From Gordionus sp. m RMFG-2023 (taxonomy: Eukaryota; Nematomorpha; Gordioida; Chordodea; Parachordodidae): DNA of 64,000 nucleotides. The number at the start of each line of letters is the position of its first letter. The stretch's first letter is position 1. The notes under the pieces were generated by a model that had not been told where the DNA came from, ran no database searches, and saw only the letters and a list, made by a program, of their open reading frames with translations. Positions 1-11,212 of the stretch are shown piece by piece. The translations under genes were made by a program, and so were the position numbers. The stretch spans positions 9,798,846 through 9,862,845 of the forward strand of contig NC_088779.1 in NCBI RefSeq assembly GCF_954871325.1, given 5' to 3'.

Positions 1-275
1 ATTTCGCCTGATATAGATGCAAAAACAGAATAGTCGCTGCATATGCTTCGTAAATGCGTCTTTGAGATTTGTATTTTCTTTTTGTGATATACAATACTTT
101 TGTAATTATTGAGATTTATTTTAGAAACATTATTTTTAACTGTATATATTATTATAATACTAGCAGGTTGGTTTACCTGTTAAAATTAAGGAAAAGTGAC
201 AAATAAGAGTATAGCTTAAAATAGTTATAGAAGGTATTTAATTTATATTTATGTAATATAAAAAGAATTGTTTAA
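1..275. other. AT-rich sequence, no gene seen
   Basis: Low-complexity AT-rich DNA with stops in every frame. I see no splice-bounded exon, RNA gene or repeat end here. Confidence 0.5.
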
Positions 276-840
276 AGATATATTATTGGTAAATTAAATA
301 TGAAGTAGTGTATAATATATTAAATATTTTTGATAAACAAAGATCATATAAAAACGGTTTTCACTATTGAAATATGGTCACTTTTAAACTATAAAAACAT
401 AAGTTAAAATGCCAAATATTGAGATGATTATCTTGTACGGATTATTAATTATTGTTGCTAAGGCCACCCGATTGGAATTATCATTTAGCTTAGAAATTTT
501 ATTCTTATCTATAAGATACTCAGATAATGATGCACAAAATATGTAAACCCATTTAAATGTTATCAATTCGAACATCATAGATAAAAAATTTAAAAAATAT
601 ATAAAAACTCTTATTCTATCGAACAATTTCCATTTTAAAACGAGCATTTTTTAAAAATTTTATATGGATGGGTTTTAATTTAATCATCAACCTGTTTTAT
701 TAAATCATCACAACACTCTATATACAACATTTTACATATTCACTTATAAATTAAATTTAAAAACAATATTTACTCTATTATACTCATAGAAAAAAATTCA
801 TAATCATCACATAATTTTTTTTTTTAATAATTATAAACTT
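276..840. repeat. Dispersed direct repeat, copy A
   Basis: About 560 bp here align along their length with 2426-2940 in the same orientation. Shared landmarks in order are ATATTATTGGTAAATTAAAT, TTTCACTATTGAAATATGGT, GTTGCTAAGGCCACCCGATT, GATGCACAAAATATGTAAA and CTCTATTATACTC. The copies differ by many substitutions and small indels, so the duplication is old. An 87-codon minus-strand reading frame (384-647) exists in this copy but is not kept in copy B, so I treat the repeat as non-coding. It may be part of an unrecognised transposon. Confidence 0.8.
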
Positions 841-1181
841 TATTAATTTAAAAAAATGATAAAACACTAAAATATTGTATATAAAAATATATAAAATTAC
901 TAAATAAAAATAAAAATAATATATATTATAAGTTGAGGGTCTAAAAAGAGCTTAATTTAAAAATGAATATGTACTTAAAAAACATGTATAATTGTGTTTA
1001 AAAATTTCTAGTTGAAGTTTTTGTTTAAGAAATATAGATTCGCGATTTTCGTTTGTTATGTTAAAAATTTTTTGCGATAAAGTTTTTTAAAAAATATGTA
1101 GACTGTGAAAAATTGTCGTTAGTTGATATGACTATTGGTTGAAATAGTAAGTTTTTTAATTTTGAATATTTATAAATTTTT
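841..1181. other. AT-rich spacer, no gene seen
   Basis: Very AT-rich sequence between dispersed repeat copy A and the LINE fragment. No coding or structural signal was recognised. Confidence 0.5.
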
Positions 1182-1590
1182 TTATTTTCCCCTAAGACGG
1201 TTTGAATTAGTTGATGAAGGAAAGGAGGAGACGCAGATTGCGTCCCAAATAAGGTTCCCGTTGGACCAAGGAGTACAAGTTAAACCATCTGGTCTGAGGC
1301 CATCCTGAAATGAAAGGTTGGTTGGTTCGAGGATGTTGGGTATTTTAGCCTTATTAAAAGCGTTATGGATGATTTTATTAATTGCTTTATGCCGGAGATG
1401 GCGACCTTGGCTGAGGTTGCATTTTAGGCCGTGTCGGGCGTTAGGTTGAATAAGTTGCATTGGTGGCAAGAGTGTGGATGTATAAGCGAGCACCCAATCT
1501 AAATCCATAGTAACTCTCAATTGGTCATTGGTTTAGATATCTAAGGTTTGGCTTGGAAGTGCTTCGAGCCATTCATGCCCGATATATTTA
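1182..1590 (-). pseudogene. LINE ORF C-terminal fragment
   Basis: This is the C-terminal end of a non-LTR retrotransposon protein. In order on the minus strand it reads EWLEALPSQTLDI, a stop, NDQLRVTMDLDWVLAY, then a Gly/His/Arg-rich stretch (GLKCNLSQGRHLRHKAIN), NILEPTNLSFQDGLRPDGLT and PWSNGNLIWDAICVSS. The tail RPDG(L/M)T..PW..G..L.WDA.C is one I know from C-termini of invertebrate reverse-transcriptase proteins; the RPD...WDA spacing resembles the PD-(D/E)XK endonuclease fold of early-branching LINEs, which is inference. The CxCG zinc-binding cysteines expected upstream of the GR..RH motif are not present. At least one in-frame stop near 1535 and the missing reverse transcriptase make it dead. 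A reverse transcriptase fragment of the same type lies at 56.7-57.7 kb but is a separate insertion. Confidence 0.75.
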
Positions 1591-2055
1591 TCGTTGGATT
1601 ATATACATTTTACTTTGAAAAGTTTTCAGAATTAATACATTAAGTAAACCATAAATATTATAATATGCAAAGGCTCAAAATCTCATAAAATAAAAATTTA
1701 TAAAAACGATATCTTGCAACGTTTGATTATTTTAACTTATAAGCATTAAGACTTCGATGTGGGCTTCTCTGCTTTTTGTCAGAATCTAAAAAAATGATAG
1801 TTTTAGCCATAAAATCGGATTTAACTAGGATTTTATGTTGTCCACTCTTAGCCACGTGGAGGCAACTATCTCTAAGAGTTTTTTTAGCCCTGGTTTAAAT
1901 CATTAGTTAAAACATTCTTTCATAATTATATAAAACAACCAGAGCCAAGGGAACCAGGAGAAATAAATACATCTCCAGGAACCTTTATAAAGAATTAATA
2001 TTGTAGCATTAAATTAATCAAAAAATATAAAAGCATTATTTAATGGAAGTATGAA
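1591..2055. other. Intergenic sequence, no gene seen
   Basis: Moderately AT-rich DNA between the LINE fragment and a 61-bp tandem repeat. No open reading frame or transposon end was recognised. Confidence 0.45.
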
Positions 2056-2216
2056 ATGTAAGGTAGGTACATTTAGCACAGTCTAAGAAACAAGGGTGAT
2101 GTATGGATGGTGATAAATGTAAGGTAGGTACATTTAGCACTGTCTGATAAACAAGTGTAATGTATGGATGGTGATAAATGTAAGGTAGATGCCTTTAGCA
2201 GTGTATTTGAGGCAAT
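2056..2216. repeat. 61-bp tandem repeat, about 2.6 copies
   Basis: The period is exactly 61 bp, with starts at 2056, 2117 and 2178. Each unit begins ATGTAAGGTAGGTACATTTA; the first two full units differ at a few positions, and the third is partial and more diverged. A minus-strand reading frame of about 100 codons over this repeat (2073-2381) shows no domain and is probably accidental. Confidence 0.85.
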
Positions 2217-2425
2217 ACGGTTGATGTAAGGAAAGTGATGAAAGGGTGATAGATAATGTGATGTCAGGATTGGTTGGTGGGAAATGTTAAAGATCAATAG
2301 GTAAGGTGATAAATAAAATGAAAAGAAAGATTTGCATAGAAGTATACTATGAAAATAGTTGAATATACATGATATAATCAAGATGTTAGATAAGAAATTG
2401 AAAACAAGTATGTATTGTTATAAAA

Positions 2426-2940
2426 ATATATTATTGGTAAATTAAATAATATATAATAATTAATATTAAATTTTCTTAATAAACAATGACCACATAAAAA
2501 CAGCTTTCACTATTGAAATATGGTCACTCATAACTTAAAATGCTCAACACTTAGGTGATTAATCTTGTTATATATATATAAAGGATTAATGTTGCTAAGG
2601 CCACCCGATTAGAATTGTCATTAAATTGTTTACTAACAGAAACTCAGATTTATGATGCACAAAATATGTAAATCTATCTAAATGTGATCCCATATCATTT
2701 GTACATCATAGAAAAAAATATTTTAAAAAATATCAATACTCTTATATCCTTCTATAGAACAATTTCCAGTTTAAAGAGCATTTTTTTTAAAAAAAAATAT
2801 TAAAAAATTATTTCTCAATATTATACAACATTTACATCTTCACTTAAATTGAATTTAAAAACATATTAACTCTATTATACTCTTAAAAAAAATTCATAAT
2901 AATCACATAAATTATTAAAAATTGCTTATAATTCTTATTA
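2426..2940. repeat. Dispersed direct repeat, copy B
   Basis: Second copy of the repeat at 276-840, same strand, with about 2.15 kb between copy starts. Together the copies bracket the LINE fragment and the 61-bp tandem repeat. I could not identify inverted ends or a target duplication that would assign it to a transposon superfamily. Confidence 0.8.
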
Positions 2941-3401
2941 GAAAATTTAAATAAAAAACGCTCCATTTAAAATGTCAATTGTTCAAATTAAGGGTAAATA
3001 TATTGGTAATAAAAAATATTTTATTCTATGATGTCTAAATTTAAAGGAGGATATAAAAAATAGATTTTAGGTATTTTGTGCACTCAGAATATGAATTTCT
3101 GTTTAAAAAGTACAAAGATTAATTTTATTTTGAATTCAAAATTATAACTTAGGTCAGTAATTTAATAGAGGGAGGCGGGGGTAAGGATTATTTATAATTA
3201 AAATTATTTTCAAGTTTAGCTTCTAACAGAGGGGCCTGCAACTTTAACTATAGTACAAATAAGTTTCAAATTTTTTTTAAAGGAATAAAATATTTTATTT
3301 AGCAATTGATATAAATATACCTAAGAAATTTTCTCTTTCTTCCATGTCCAGATCCTTTAAAAATTAAAGATATAAAAAATTAAATTAAATAAATTTGATA
3401 C
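2941..3401. other. AT-rich, possible transposon remnants
   Basis: Mostly AT-rich. A G-rich spot near 3168-3190 (GAGGGAGGCGGGGG) resembles worn hAT ends, but no partner end or target duplication was found. The minus-strand intron following the exon at 3402-3536 would run into this sequence. Confidence 0.35.
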
Positions 3402-3536
3402 CTCCTTATCCTATTTAGAAATGTTATTTTTAGGGTGTTTTCCGCAATTGGTACCTCCTTGAGTGTTTCAGTCAATACATCGATATCAATGCCATCCGAT
3501 AACTCCATGTTGTTAAAAATATCTTGAATGAGTTCA
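3402..3536 (-). CDS. Exon of an unrecognised gene (copy 1)
   Basis: The minus strand has AG just above 3536 and a donor (AG|GTATCA) just below 3402. The 135 bp between them are open in one frame as one base, 44 codons and two bases. The product starts ELIQDIFNNMELSDGIDIDV and ends KITFLNRIRR; it is acidic then basic, with no signal peptide or membrane segment. Its donor lines up with the donors of the small exons at 7279, 9743, 11135 and 12643, so this may be the same exon position in an older copy. I do not recognise the protein family. It may belong to a pseudogene, since the neighbouring coding block at 3587-3942 contains an in-frame stop. Confidence 0.5.
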
Positions 3537-3586
3537 CTAATTAAATGATATTTATAGTTATAATTTAAAAATAAAATTTATTAAAC

Positions 3587-3942
3587 CTAGAAAAGATATT
3601 ACTCTTAGATTTTAAGAGATCAAATAAGTCGTCAACTTTAATCTTGTCATTTCGTAACGCCAATAGTTCTAATTCAATAAAAAAATCATCCTGTTTTTCT
3701 TTTACAACTTTTCTATAATGACATAATAAATTTTAATATTTTGATATGTTTTTAAACTTGGGCCAGTAAATGCTGCAAGTAGCAATATCTTCCAATTTCT
3801 GCCTATTATATATTACATTATCTAAAATATTAAACCTCTGAAGACTTGACTTTATTAATTTTTTCAATTCTTTTTTACCGTGTCTTTTTCCTTGAGCACT
3901 TTGTTTTATATGAATATAAATTTTAGTTATTTTCCAATTTTG
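3587..3942 (-). pseudogene. Coding block of an unrecognised gene, with stop
   Basis: Minus-strand reading frame of about 118 codons broken by a single TAA (3733-3735). Before the stop it runs through IKQSAQGKRHGKKELKKL to DIATCSIYWPKFKNISKY; after it, KVVKEKQDDFFIELELLALR and on to KSKSNIFSR, where a donor (CTAG|GTTTAA, exon edge 3587) follows. The reading frame is the same on both sides of the stop. The predicted product is helical and charged. Related copies at 7780-8060 (minus) and 8310-8530 (plus) carry a stop codon at the same place (TGA and TAA). A 45-bp intron that would remove the stop is conceivable in this copy only. I cannot name the family. Confidence 0.5.
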
Positions 3943-3966
3943 TTAGCAAATTGTATTGTTTGTAAT

Positions 3967-4067
3967 TATATAACATATTTAAATTTCACAAAAGTATTAA
4001 TTAATCCACATTCGATTTGAGTAATATCACTTTTACTCTTCGTACGAAATATAAGTAAATGTCGCAT
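3967..4067 (-). CDS. Short ORF upstream of copy 1
   Basis: An ATG-initiated 33-codon frame starting MRHLLIFRTKSKSDITQIEC and ending at TAA. The stretch around SDITQIE is kept at protein level in the second copy (VITQMEH, near 8180 on the minus strand), which hints at a former coding exon. The acceptor and donor are not clear, so this may be an N-terminal exon of the unrecognised gene or a chance frame. Confidence 0.3.
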
Positions 4068-4642
4068 TTCTATTAGAATTCAAACCTAATCCAATATTAT
4101 TCTTTTTTAAATTATTAATTCTTTTAAATTTATTTTATGCCATTTTAGTAAAATAAAAATAATTAATATCTAATAGTTTTGTAGATTTTTGAGAAAAACT
4201 ATTACTAAAAATATTACTATCGTGTAAGGTATCTTATACTCTTGACCAAATTTAAGTATACTAGTAAATAATTATCGCTCCTACATAAGGTAATTTTAGT
4301 TTTATAATTAGTTTTAAAATTTAAAATAAAGTTTAATCTAAGTCTAGCTATTACATATAAACTAACCTTAGTCCATATTAGGTTGTAAAAGTCTCAGAAA
4401 TAGAAAAATATAACACAAAACTTTAATCCTTATTAATAGTTTTTACTAACAAACAAAGAGAATAGAAAAAATAATCTTCAATTATAGATTTTCAATATTT
4501 TTAAGATTTGATTTTAACGCCTTTTATGATTTTATTAATATTATTACTGATTTGAAGATGGATAAAAAGCAATTAAAATAAATATTATTAATTTTAAATC
4601 TAAAAATAACAATATCATTAATATACTATTTCGAATATGTTG
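4068..4642. other. AT-rich sequence, no gene seen
   Basis: AT-rich sequence between the copy 1 gene fragment and the hAT insertion. Nothing recognisable. Confidence 0.45.
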
Positions 4643-6201
4643 GTATATTGCAGAGTTGTTAAAAGATACTTTTTAACTGGATCTAGATACAGATACAGAT
4701 ACATAGTCTCAAAAGTTATCTAGATACAGATACAGATACAGCGTCTAAAAAGTTATCAAGATACAGATACAATTTTTAAATGTATCTGTATATAGATACA
4801 TTTTTTTATGCTCTTATAGGTTTGCATAAACCTAAATTAATATTATATTGTAAAAATTCATGAAATGAGCTAAAAATTTATTGACGCGATATAACATTTA
4901 TCAGAATATAACTAAAATTATAATTTTAATATAATATATGAAAATATATGATTAAATAATTATTAGATTTCAGTAATAAAATATTTTCAAAATTTTGATC
5001 ATTTAGGCATCCTCGTTTATCTGTGAAGACATTTTTAGCAACACTAAATAGTCTTTCCACAGGGGCGCTTGAAGGAATTGTAGTGTTATATTTAATAAAT
5101 AACAATTTTATATCAGTTCTTTAAAAATTCTAAAATCTCTACATTTATTTTTGAAAAAGTTATTTAAAATTTGTTGATTTAGAAATTATATCTGCTGTAG
5201 GGTACTGAAAAAAATCTGAAATTAAATTATTTTTTTTTTTTGGCAGGTTATTTGCTTGCAGTCAGTTGATGATTTTGATAATTCACCAGCTAATCTTTGT
5301 ATCAATTGTTTTCTTTTATAATGGCTGCATGCCATCTATAATAAAAGCAATAATTAAATCATCTAAAGTGCCTTGAGTTTAAGTCAAAGGTCTTTTAGCA
5401 AAAATATTATTGGAGGATGAGCCTTGCCAATATTTTCTTTAGTAATTTATTTTCCTTCCCCTTTTTTATTTTTGTTAACAAGGTTGGATATTTTCTCTTA
5501 AAATTTTAATTAGAATTTTAAATATATAATATCTATACCCTTATGTGCTTCACGATATTGCACGTTGAAGTCATACTGACGGATATTTTTGTATTTTTAG
5601 GTAGACACGGGAAACCTTTTACCATCAGAGAATTAATTGTTTTCTTTGTTTTGAGATATTATTTTAAAATATGCTCAATTTGGCCATGGTAAAGCAATAG
5701 AACTTGTTGCTTCCTCTTCTTCATCGATATAGATCTAAATAAATATATAAACTTAAAAATTTAGTTATAAAATAAAATTTACCATTTCCATATTGTAATA
5801 TTAAAATTTGTATGGTTTATTGATAAACTAGGACATAATATTTAAATTAATGAATATTTATATATATTTTTTATATATAAGTTTTAATATTTTATGTATA
5901 TATAATTCTTTATTATAGTATTAATAAATATTAATATATAATATATTTATTTATTTCATAAGCTCATATGAAATAAAATAAATTTTACAGTCAAATATTT
6001 TTATTTATAATAAAAAAAGGGGTATATAAAATAAAAAGTATCTAAAAACAGATACAGATACCTCTAAAAAAATATCTAGATACAGATACAGATACCTTTC
6101 TAAAAAATCTATCTTGATACAGATACAGATACTACATTTTTATATCTAGATACAGTATCTAGATACTTGTATCTAGATACTTTAACAACTCTGGTATATT
6201 G
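4643..6201 (-). mobile_element. hAT DNA transposon, 1543 bp, with 8-bp target duplication
   Basis: The element runs from 4651 to 6193. It is bounded by inverted ends CAGAGTTGTTAAAAGATAC (left) and, read inward from the right, CAGAGTTGTTAAAGTATCT. The flanks are a perfect 8-bp duplication GTATATTG (4643-4650 and 6194-6201). Both subterminal regions carry clusters of GATACAGATACAGATAC motifs, a plausible set of transposase-binding sites. On the minus strand at about 4981-5085 the hAT dimerisation motif is readable: PSSAPVERLFSVAKNVFTDK followed by RGCLNDQNFENI. The rest of the transposase is eroded and too short to be active. The identical target duplication shows a real insertion that has not been rearranged since. 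Confidence 0.93.
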
Positions 6202-7278
6202 CCATTTTCTTAATCTTTTATTTAAATATCAATTGTTTTATTAAAGGTTTTTTGAATTTTAAAATGATAGTTTTCAATCATTGAAGCTTGAATAATTTAA
6301 TACTATTAATAATCTATATTTTTATTTTATTTAATGGCTTGAAAAAAAATGATTATGATTTTTAAAATATGGTATTAGAGATAATATTATTTATAAAAAT
6401 CATAATTAGAGGAATCTGATCAGCAGGCTTTTACCCCATGCCCATCTCTAATAAAATCTCATTATTTTTAAAGGTCTTTAATCAAATATTAGAACTAAAT
6501 TTTAAAATATTTTTTATTCTAAATAAAAGAAATGATTTAATGATTCGTCATCGTAGAGTAACTTTTATACATATTATCAAGAATACGAATAGAATCCATT
6601 AGCCATAAAAGTCATTGAAATTTATTCATTTTAAAACCATAAAGATATTTTTATCATATATCATATTTATTTCCTTCTCTTAAAATTTAATAGTCGCCTT
6701 AGAGATGAGCCGATCAATTTCAAAATTCGATACTATCAAAGATAAGTGTTGGTGTATTTTTCAACACAATTACCATTAAATTATTTAGCCACCGTCTATA
6801 CTCTCATAGAAGTCAATATTTAGGATAATCATAAAAGGAAATTTTAATCAAAGTTTTAAACAAATTTAATATGCGGTTTAATAGATTATTTAAAAATGAC
6901 AGGTGAGTTTTAGGGAAAATGAAAAATCATGTCAGTAGATCTAATGATATTATATAATTAAAATCTTAACACCAGTAAGCAAGAAAAGTTATTGAAAGCA
7001 GAATAATATGAATCAAAAAATATTTCTTAGTGCAAATATCGATTTATCTATCTCCTTTTTTATAATCATTATTTATCGTGTTACTATTAATCAATGGTAT
7101 CTTAATTTGTAGTCGAATTTGGAATATTTAGCTAAGTTTACCAAAGTATATCATGTTAGTAAATTAAAGATGTATTTTATATGCATTTGCAAAGCATATG
7201 TTAAAATAATATAATATTATGTAGTAACTTTTGTAAAATTTGTTTCTTAAATTACTGCAATAAGATTTAATTTATTAC

Positions 7279-7353
7279 CTGTCCAGCATATCCAATTTTT
7301 TAGAGTCTTGCGGTGTCTTTCCGGTATCTTTTACCGTCGTCCTAAAGCATTTC
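7279..7353 (-). CDS. Small repeated exon, unit 1
   Basis: 75 bp between an acceptor AAAAATAG and a donor GACAG|GTAATA on the minus strand. The open frame (one base, 24 codons, two bases) reads KCFRTTVKDTGKTPQDSKKL and then DMLDR. Phase and donor position match the exons of the later units. Family unknown. Confidence 0.4.
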
Positions 7354-7779
7354 CTATTTTTAAAAATTATCATTATATATAATTGTAGAAAGTTATTTTT
7401 TGATACAAATAAACTTATATTTGAATATTTTTTAATAAAATTTTAAAAATTATGCTTTATAAATTTTGATTGTTAAATATCCCTATTGTAAATATGTAGG
7501 ATATTAGTTATTTATATTCCGAATATAGATATATATAGTTATTTTAACAATTAAAGACTCTAAATTCTTCTATAAAAATAAAAAAGATGATATAAAATAA
7601 ATAATTATATTATGAAAAGGGTGGAGGGTGGGGGACAATTATGAAATACAATATAGATTAGCTAAAATTTCAAAGTAATTAAAGAAAGTATATTTTGAAG
7701 AATTATCAATTTATTCCACAATATATCATATTTATTTCAATGTAATATGAGTTAGATTTTAAGAGATTAGAGATCAAAC

Positions 7780-8230
7780 ATTTACCTCTTTATCGCACAA
7801 TGCTAAAAGCTCTAATTCGACAAAATAATCATCCGGCTTTTCTTTAACATCTTTTCTATAATGTGGCATAAGAAATTTCAATATTTTTTTATAATTTTAA
7901 ATTTAGGCCAATAAATACTACAGGTGGCAGTATCTTGCAATTCTCTATTATATATTAAGTTGTCTAAATTATTTAACAACGAAAACTAGATCTTACGCGT
8001 TATTTCAAATATTTTCTAAAATCGCGTTTCCCTTGAACACAATGTTTTTATGAAGATGGATTTTAGAACATTTGATAAACTCTAAACATTGTTATAAATC
8101 AAATTTCAATCTTAGGAAATATACAACACATTAAAATTTCACAAAAAAGGAAAAAATTCAAAATATAATTCATGTTCCATTTGAGTAATAACACCTTCAG
8201 TATTCGTACAAATTGTTATTGTATTTTTTT
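7780..8230 (-). pseudogene. Degenerate copy 2 of the unrecognised gene block
   Basis: Minus-strand homologue of 3587-4067. Readable pieces are TEGVITQMEHELYFEFFPF (about 8150-8200), ELQDTATCSIYWPKFKIIKKY followed by TGA (7878-7880), and, in another frame, FLMPHYRKDVKEKPDDYFVE then LELLAL (about 7793-7860). Frame changes and the stop make it a pseudogene. Similarity at protein level across frame breaks suggests the ancestor was coding. Confidence 0.55.
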
Positions 8231-8309
8231 ATTCCTCTTTTGAGGGTATTTAAAATCTTATTTGGTCAATCAGAATAAGGAGATGGCAGAATATAATTGA
8301 AAAAACCAA

Positions 8310-8530
8310 TAAAATCGAGTCTTCGCAAGTTTAATATTTTAGGTAACTTAATTTATAATATGGATATATTACATGATATTGCCTCTTGCAGCATTTATTG
8401 GCCCAAGTGTAAAAATATATCAAAATATTAAAGTTTCTTATGTTATGGAGAAGTTGTGAAGGAGAACAAGATGATTTTTTTATCGAATTGGAACAGCATT
8501 ACGCGATGAGAAAGTGAATTAAATATTCTG
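8310..8530 (+). pseudogene. Degenerate inverted copy 3 of the same block
   Basis: Plus-strand homologue of the 3587-3942 block, so inverted relative to copies 1 and 2. It reads DIASCSIYWPKCKNISKY followed by TAA (8429-8431), then further homologous but frame-broken sequence. With copy 2 it forms a head-to-head pair about 80 bp apart. Confidence 0.55.
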
Positions 8531-9742
8531 CGTAAAAAATTTATTCAGACCAGAATGATTTAATATGCCTATTTTCTTCCTATCATTACATAAGTTTCAT
8601 AATGATGAATAAAATTAGTTATTTAATATCAATTTGAGTAATCTGTAGTTTTTATCTAGATTATATTCATGAAATATTTAAATTAGTCATTTAGATTGGT
8701 AATGATGTATATAATATGTTACAATTTTGTAGAAATTTGTGTTGAATTAACAAAATCCATGGATTAAAACTCGTAGTTAAGAAAATAAAATTTGAAAAAA
8801 AGGAAAGTTTTGAAAAACCTTGTTATATTTTATAAATATTGATTGTTGGGAAAAAATAATTATGAAGTGCAAAATATGGTATAGCTATAGTCAATATAAT
8901 TTAGAAATAATAGAAGTCGTGGTCCGGCCAGCAGACTTTCGGCCCTAGATAATCTCTAATAGAAATTTCTTTTTTCTTGTTCAAATGTCACTACTATATA
9001 ATATTATTATTTCATATATTTTGTTATCATGTATCCATTAGCTATTTTAGTCGTTGGAGAAAATTTATCCATCTTAAAACCGATGAAGCAAGTTTCATTA
9101 TATATAATATAAAATTTTTTTTTGTTAAATTATATTAATAGTCGTAAGTGATAGATAGAAGTCGTGCGCAAAAATTTGTTCAAGGTTTTACAAATCGGAT
9201 AAAGAAATATTAGAGCTGGTGTAATATTTAAAAACTAATAACCCAACTAATTATTCAAAAGTCCTTACTGTGAAAATCTATTCAGGAAGGTCGTTTTGGA
9301 AGATCATGAGAGGAAATTTATTTAAATTTGGGACTCTAAATTACTCTTACTAAAGAAAATTAATTTTTTATTTAATTTCAAATTTCATTTATTTTGATAT
9401 TATTTCTTTCCATATTGTTGTTAGTGAAATTAAGGACAAATAAATTCTCGGGCATGAAAGGTCTAGTGCTCAGACACTATTAATATTCGAGTAACAATCT
9501 TTAATGCTAATAACAGTCTAGGCAAGAAAAAGGTTTTTCTAAAGCTGAATAATTTCGTTTCCTAACCCTCATTTTTTATGTTACTTTTGCTCAAAGTATC
9601 TATAGCATATACAATAAGCTCCGATGTATATTTAACGATGGTGGCGCAAAGCTTAAGTTAAAATAATACAATATGTATAAGAAACTTAATAGAGGATATT
9701 TGCTGTTTTAATATTAGAACAGCATAATGTTTAATTTTATAC

Positions 9743-9823
9743 CTGTTATGCAATTTTATAGAGGAGTCATGTATATCGATATCTTTGGTATCTTCTACCG
9801 TCGTCTTAAAGCAATTCAGATTT
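9743..9823 (-). CDS. Small repeated exon, unit 2
   Basis: 81 bp on the minus strand between a good acceptor (AAATTTTTCAG) and a donor (AACAG|GTATAA). The frame (one base, 26 codons, two bases) reads NLNCFKTTVEDTKDIDIHDS then SIKLHNR. Of the four tandem units this one keeps the best pair of splice sites, so it is the best candidate for a still-used exon. No function can be assigned. Confidence 0.42.
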
Positions 9824-11134
9824 CTGAAAAATTTCATAATAAATAATTATACAAAATAATTTTATCATGAGAATAAATTTATTATCGAAGCTTTTATATT
9901 AAAATTTTAACAATCATGTTCTATTAATAATAATTATTAGGCAATTGTGAATTATTACATATTTAAATCACATATAAAAATAGAAGGTATAATTCGAAAG
10001 ATGTTTGATTTCATAATTTTTGTTATAATTATGAAATATAAAATATGGTAATGCTATAGATTCAATATAATTTAGAAAATCATAATAGAAGTTGTCGTAG
10101 TCCTTCTAGCAAGCTTTCGGCCCTAGCTTATTTCTAATAGAATTCCGCATAAAATTTTAGTTCAAATGTCAGAATTATATAATATTAAAATTTTAAATAT
10201 TTGTTACCAAATATAAGCAATAATTAAATTGTTCGTCACGGTAGAACAAATTAATTATATTTACCATTAACACTAATAGGTATATAGTATCCATTAGCTA
10301 TAAATGTAGTTGGAGAAAATTTATCCATCTTAAACCATGAAGAAAGTTTCATCATATATAAAATATTATTACCCTTTATTAAATTTTAATTGTCGCAAGT
10401 GATCTCTAAAAGTCGTGCATGAAAATTTGTTCAAGGTTTTACGTATAGGACAAAGAAATATAATGGCTGATGTAATATTTAAGAACTGATAACCCAACCA
10501 ATTATTTACAGGCCCCTAGTGTGAAGATCTTATCTAGAAGGTCACACCTTTAGAAAGATCATAAGAGAAAATTGTTTGGATTATAAATTATTCTACTTTC
10601 TTTAATGAAAATTAATTTTTTATTTATATTTGAATTTCATTTATTTTGATAATATTTCTTTCCATATTGTTGTTAGTGAAATTCTTTTTAAGGACAAATA
10701 GGTTCTCGGGAACATAAAAGGTCTCATGATCAGAAACAATTAATATTTGAGTAATCAATCCTTTTAAAATGCTAACAACAGCCTAAGCAAGAAAAAGATT
10801 TTTTAAAAGCTTAATAATATCAGCTATATACAATACAAAGACAGTTTCCACACCCTATTTTTTATATTATTTTTGCTCAATCGTATCTATGGCATATATA
10901 ATAACAGAATAAATAAAGGGCCTATATTTATTTGTTAATGTTTAATATTTTTTTCTTGAGATCGAATTCCAAGTATAAAGCTAAATTTATCAATATATAA
11001 TGTTAATTTAAAGAGATGTATATTCAATGATGGTAGCGCAAAGTTTAAGTTAAAGTAATACAATATGTATGAGATACTTAATAGATGATATTTGTTGTTT
11101 TAATATTACAACAGCATAATGTTTAATTTTATAC

Positions 11135-11212
11135 CTCTCATGCAATTTTGTATAGTCATGCATATCGATATATCCGGTATCTTCTACCGTCGTCTTAAAG
11201 CAATTCAGATTT
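11135..11212 (-). pseudogene. Small repeated exon, unit 3 (acceptor lost)
   Basis: Homologous to 9743-9823 and open as NLNCFKTTVEDTGYIDMHDY then TKLHER, with the donor GAGAG|GTATAA. The acceptor dinucleotide AG of unit 2 is AA here, so it is probably not spliced in. A 63-codon frame (11050-11241) reads through the exon, its 5' flank and the intron. Confidence 0.45.

Noticed and set aside
384-647. 87-codon hydrophobic minus-strand ORF
   Set aside because: Lies in a dispersed repeat whose second copy does not keep the frame.
3690-3750. A 45-bp intron (AA|GTTTAA ... ATTATAG) that would remove the shared stop in the copy 1 coding block
   Set aside because: Too short compared with all other introns in the window, and the donor GT is absent in copy 2.
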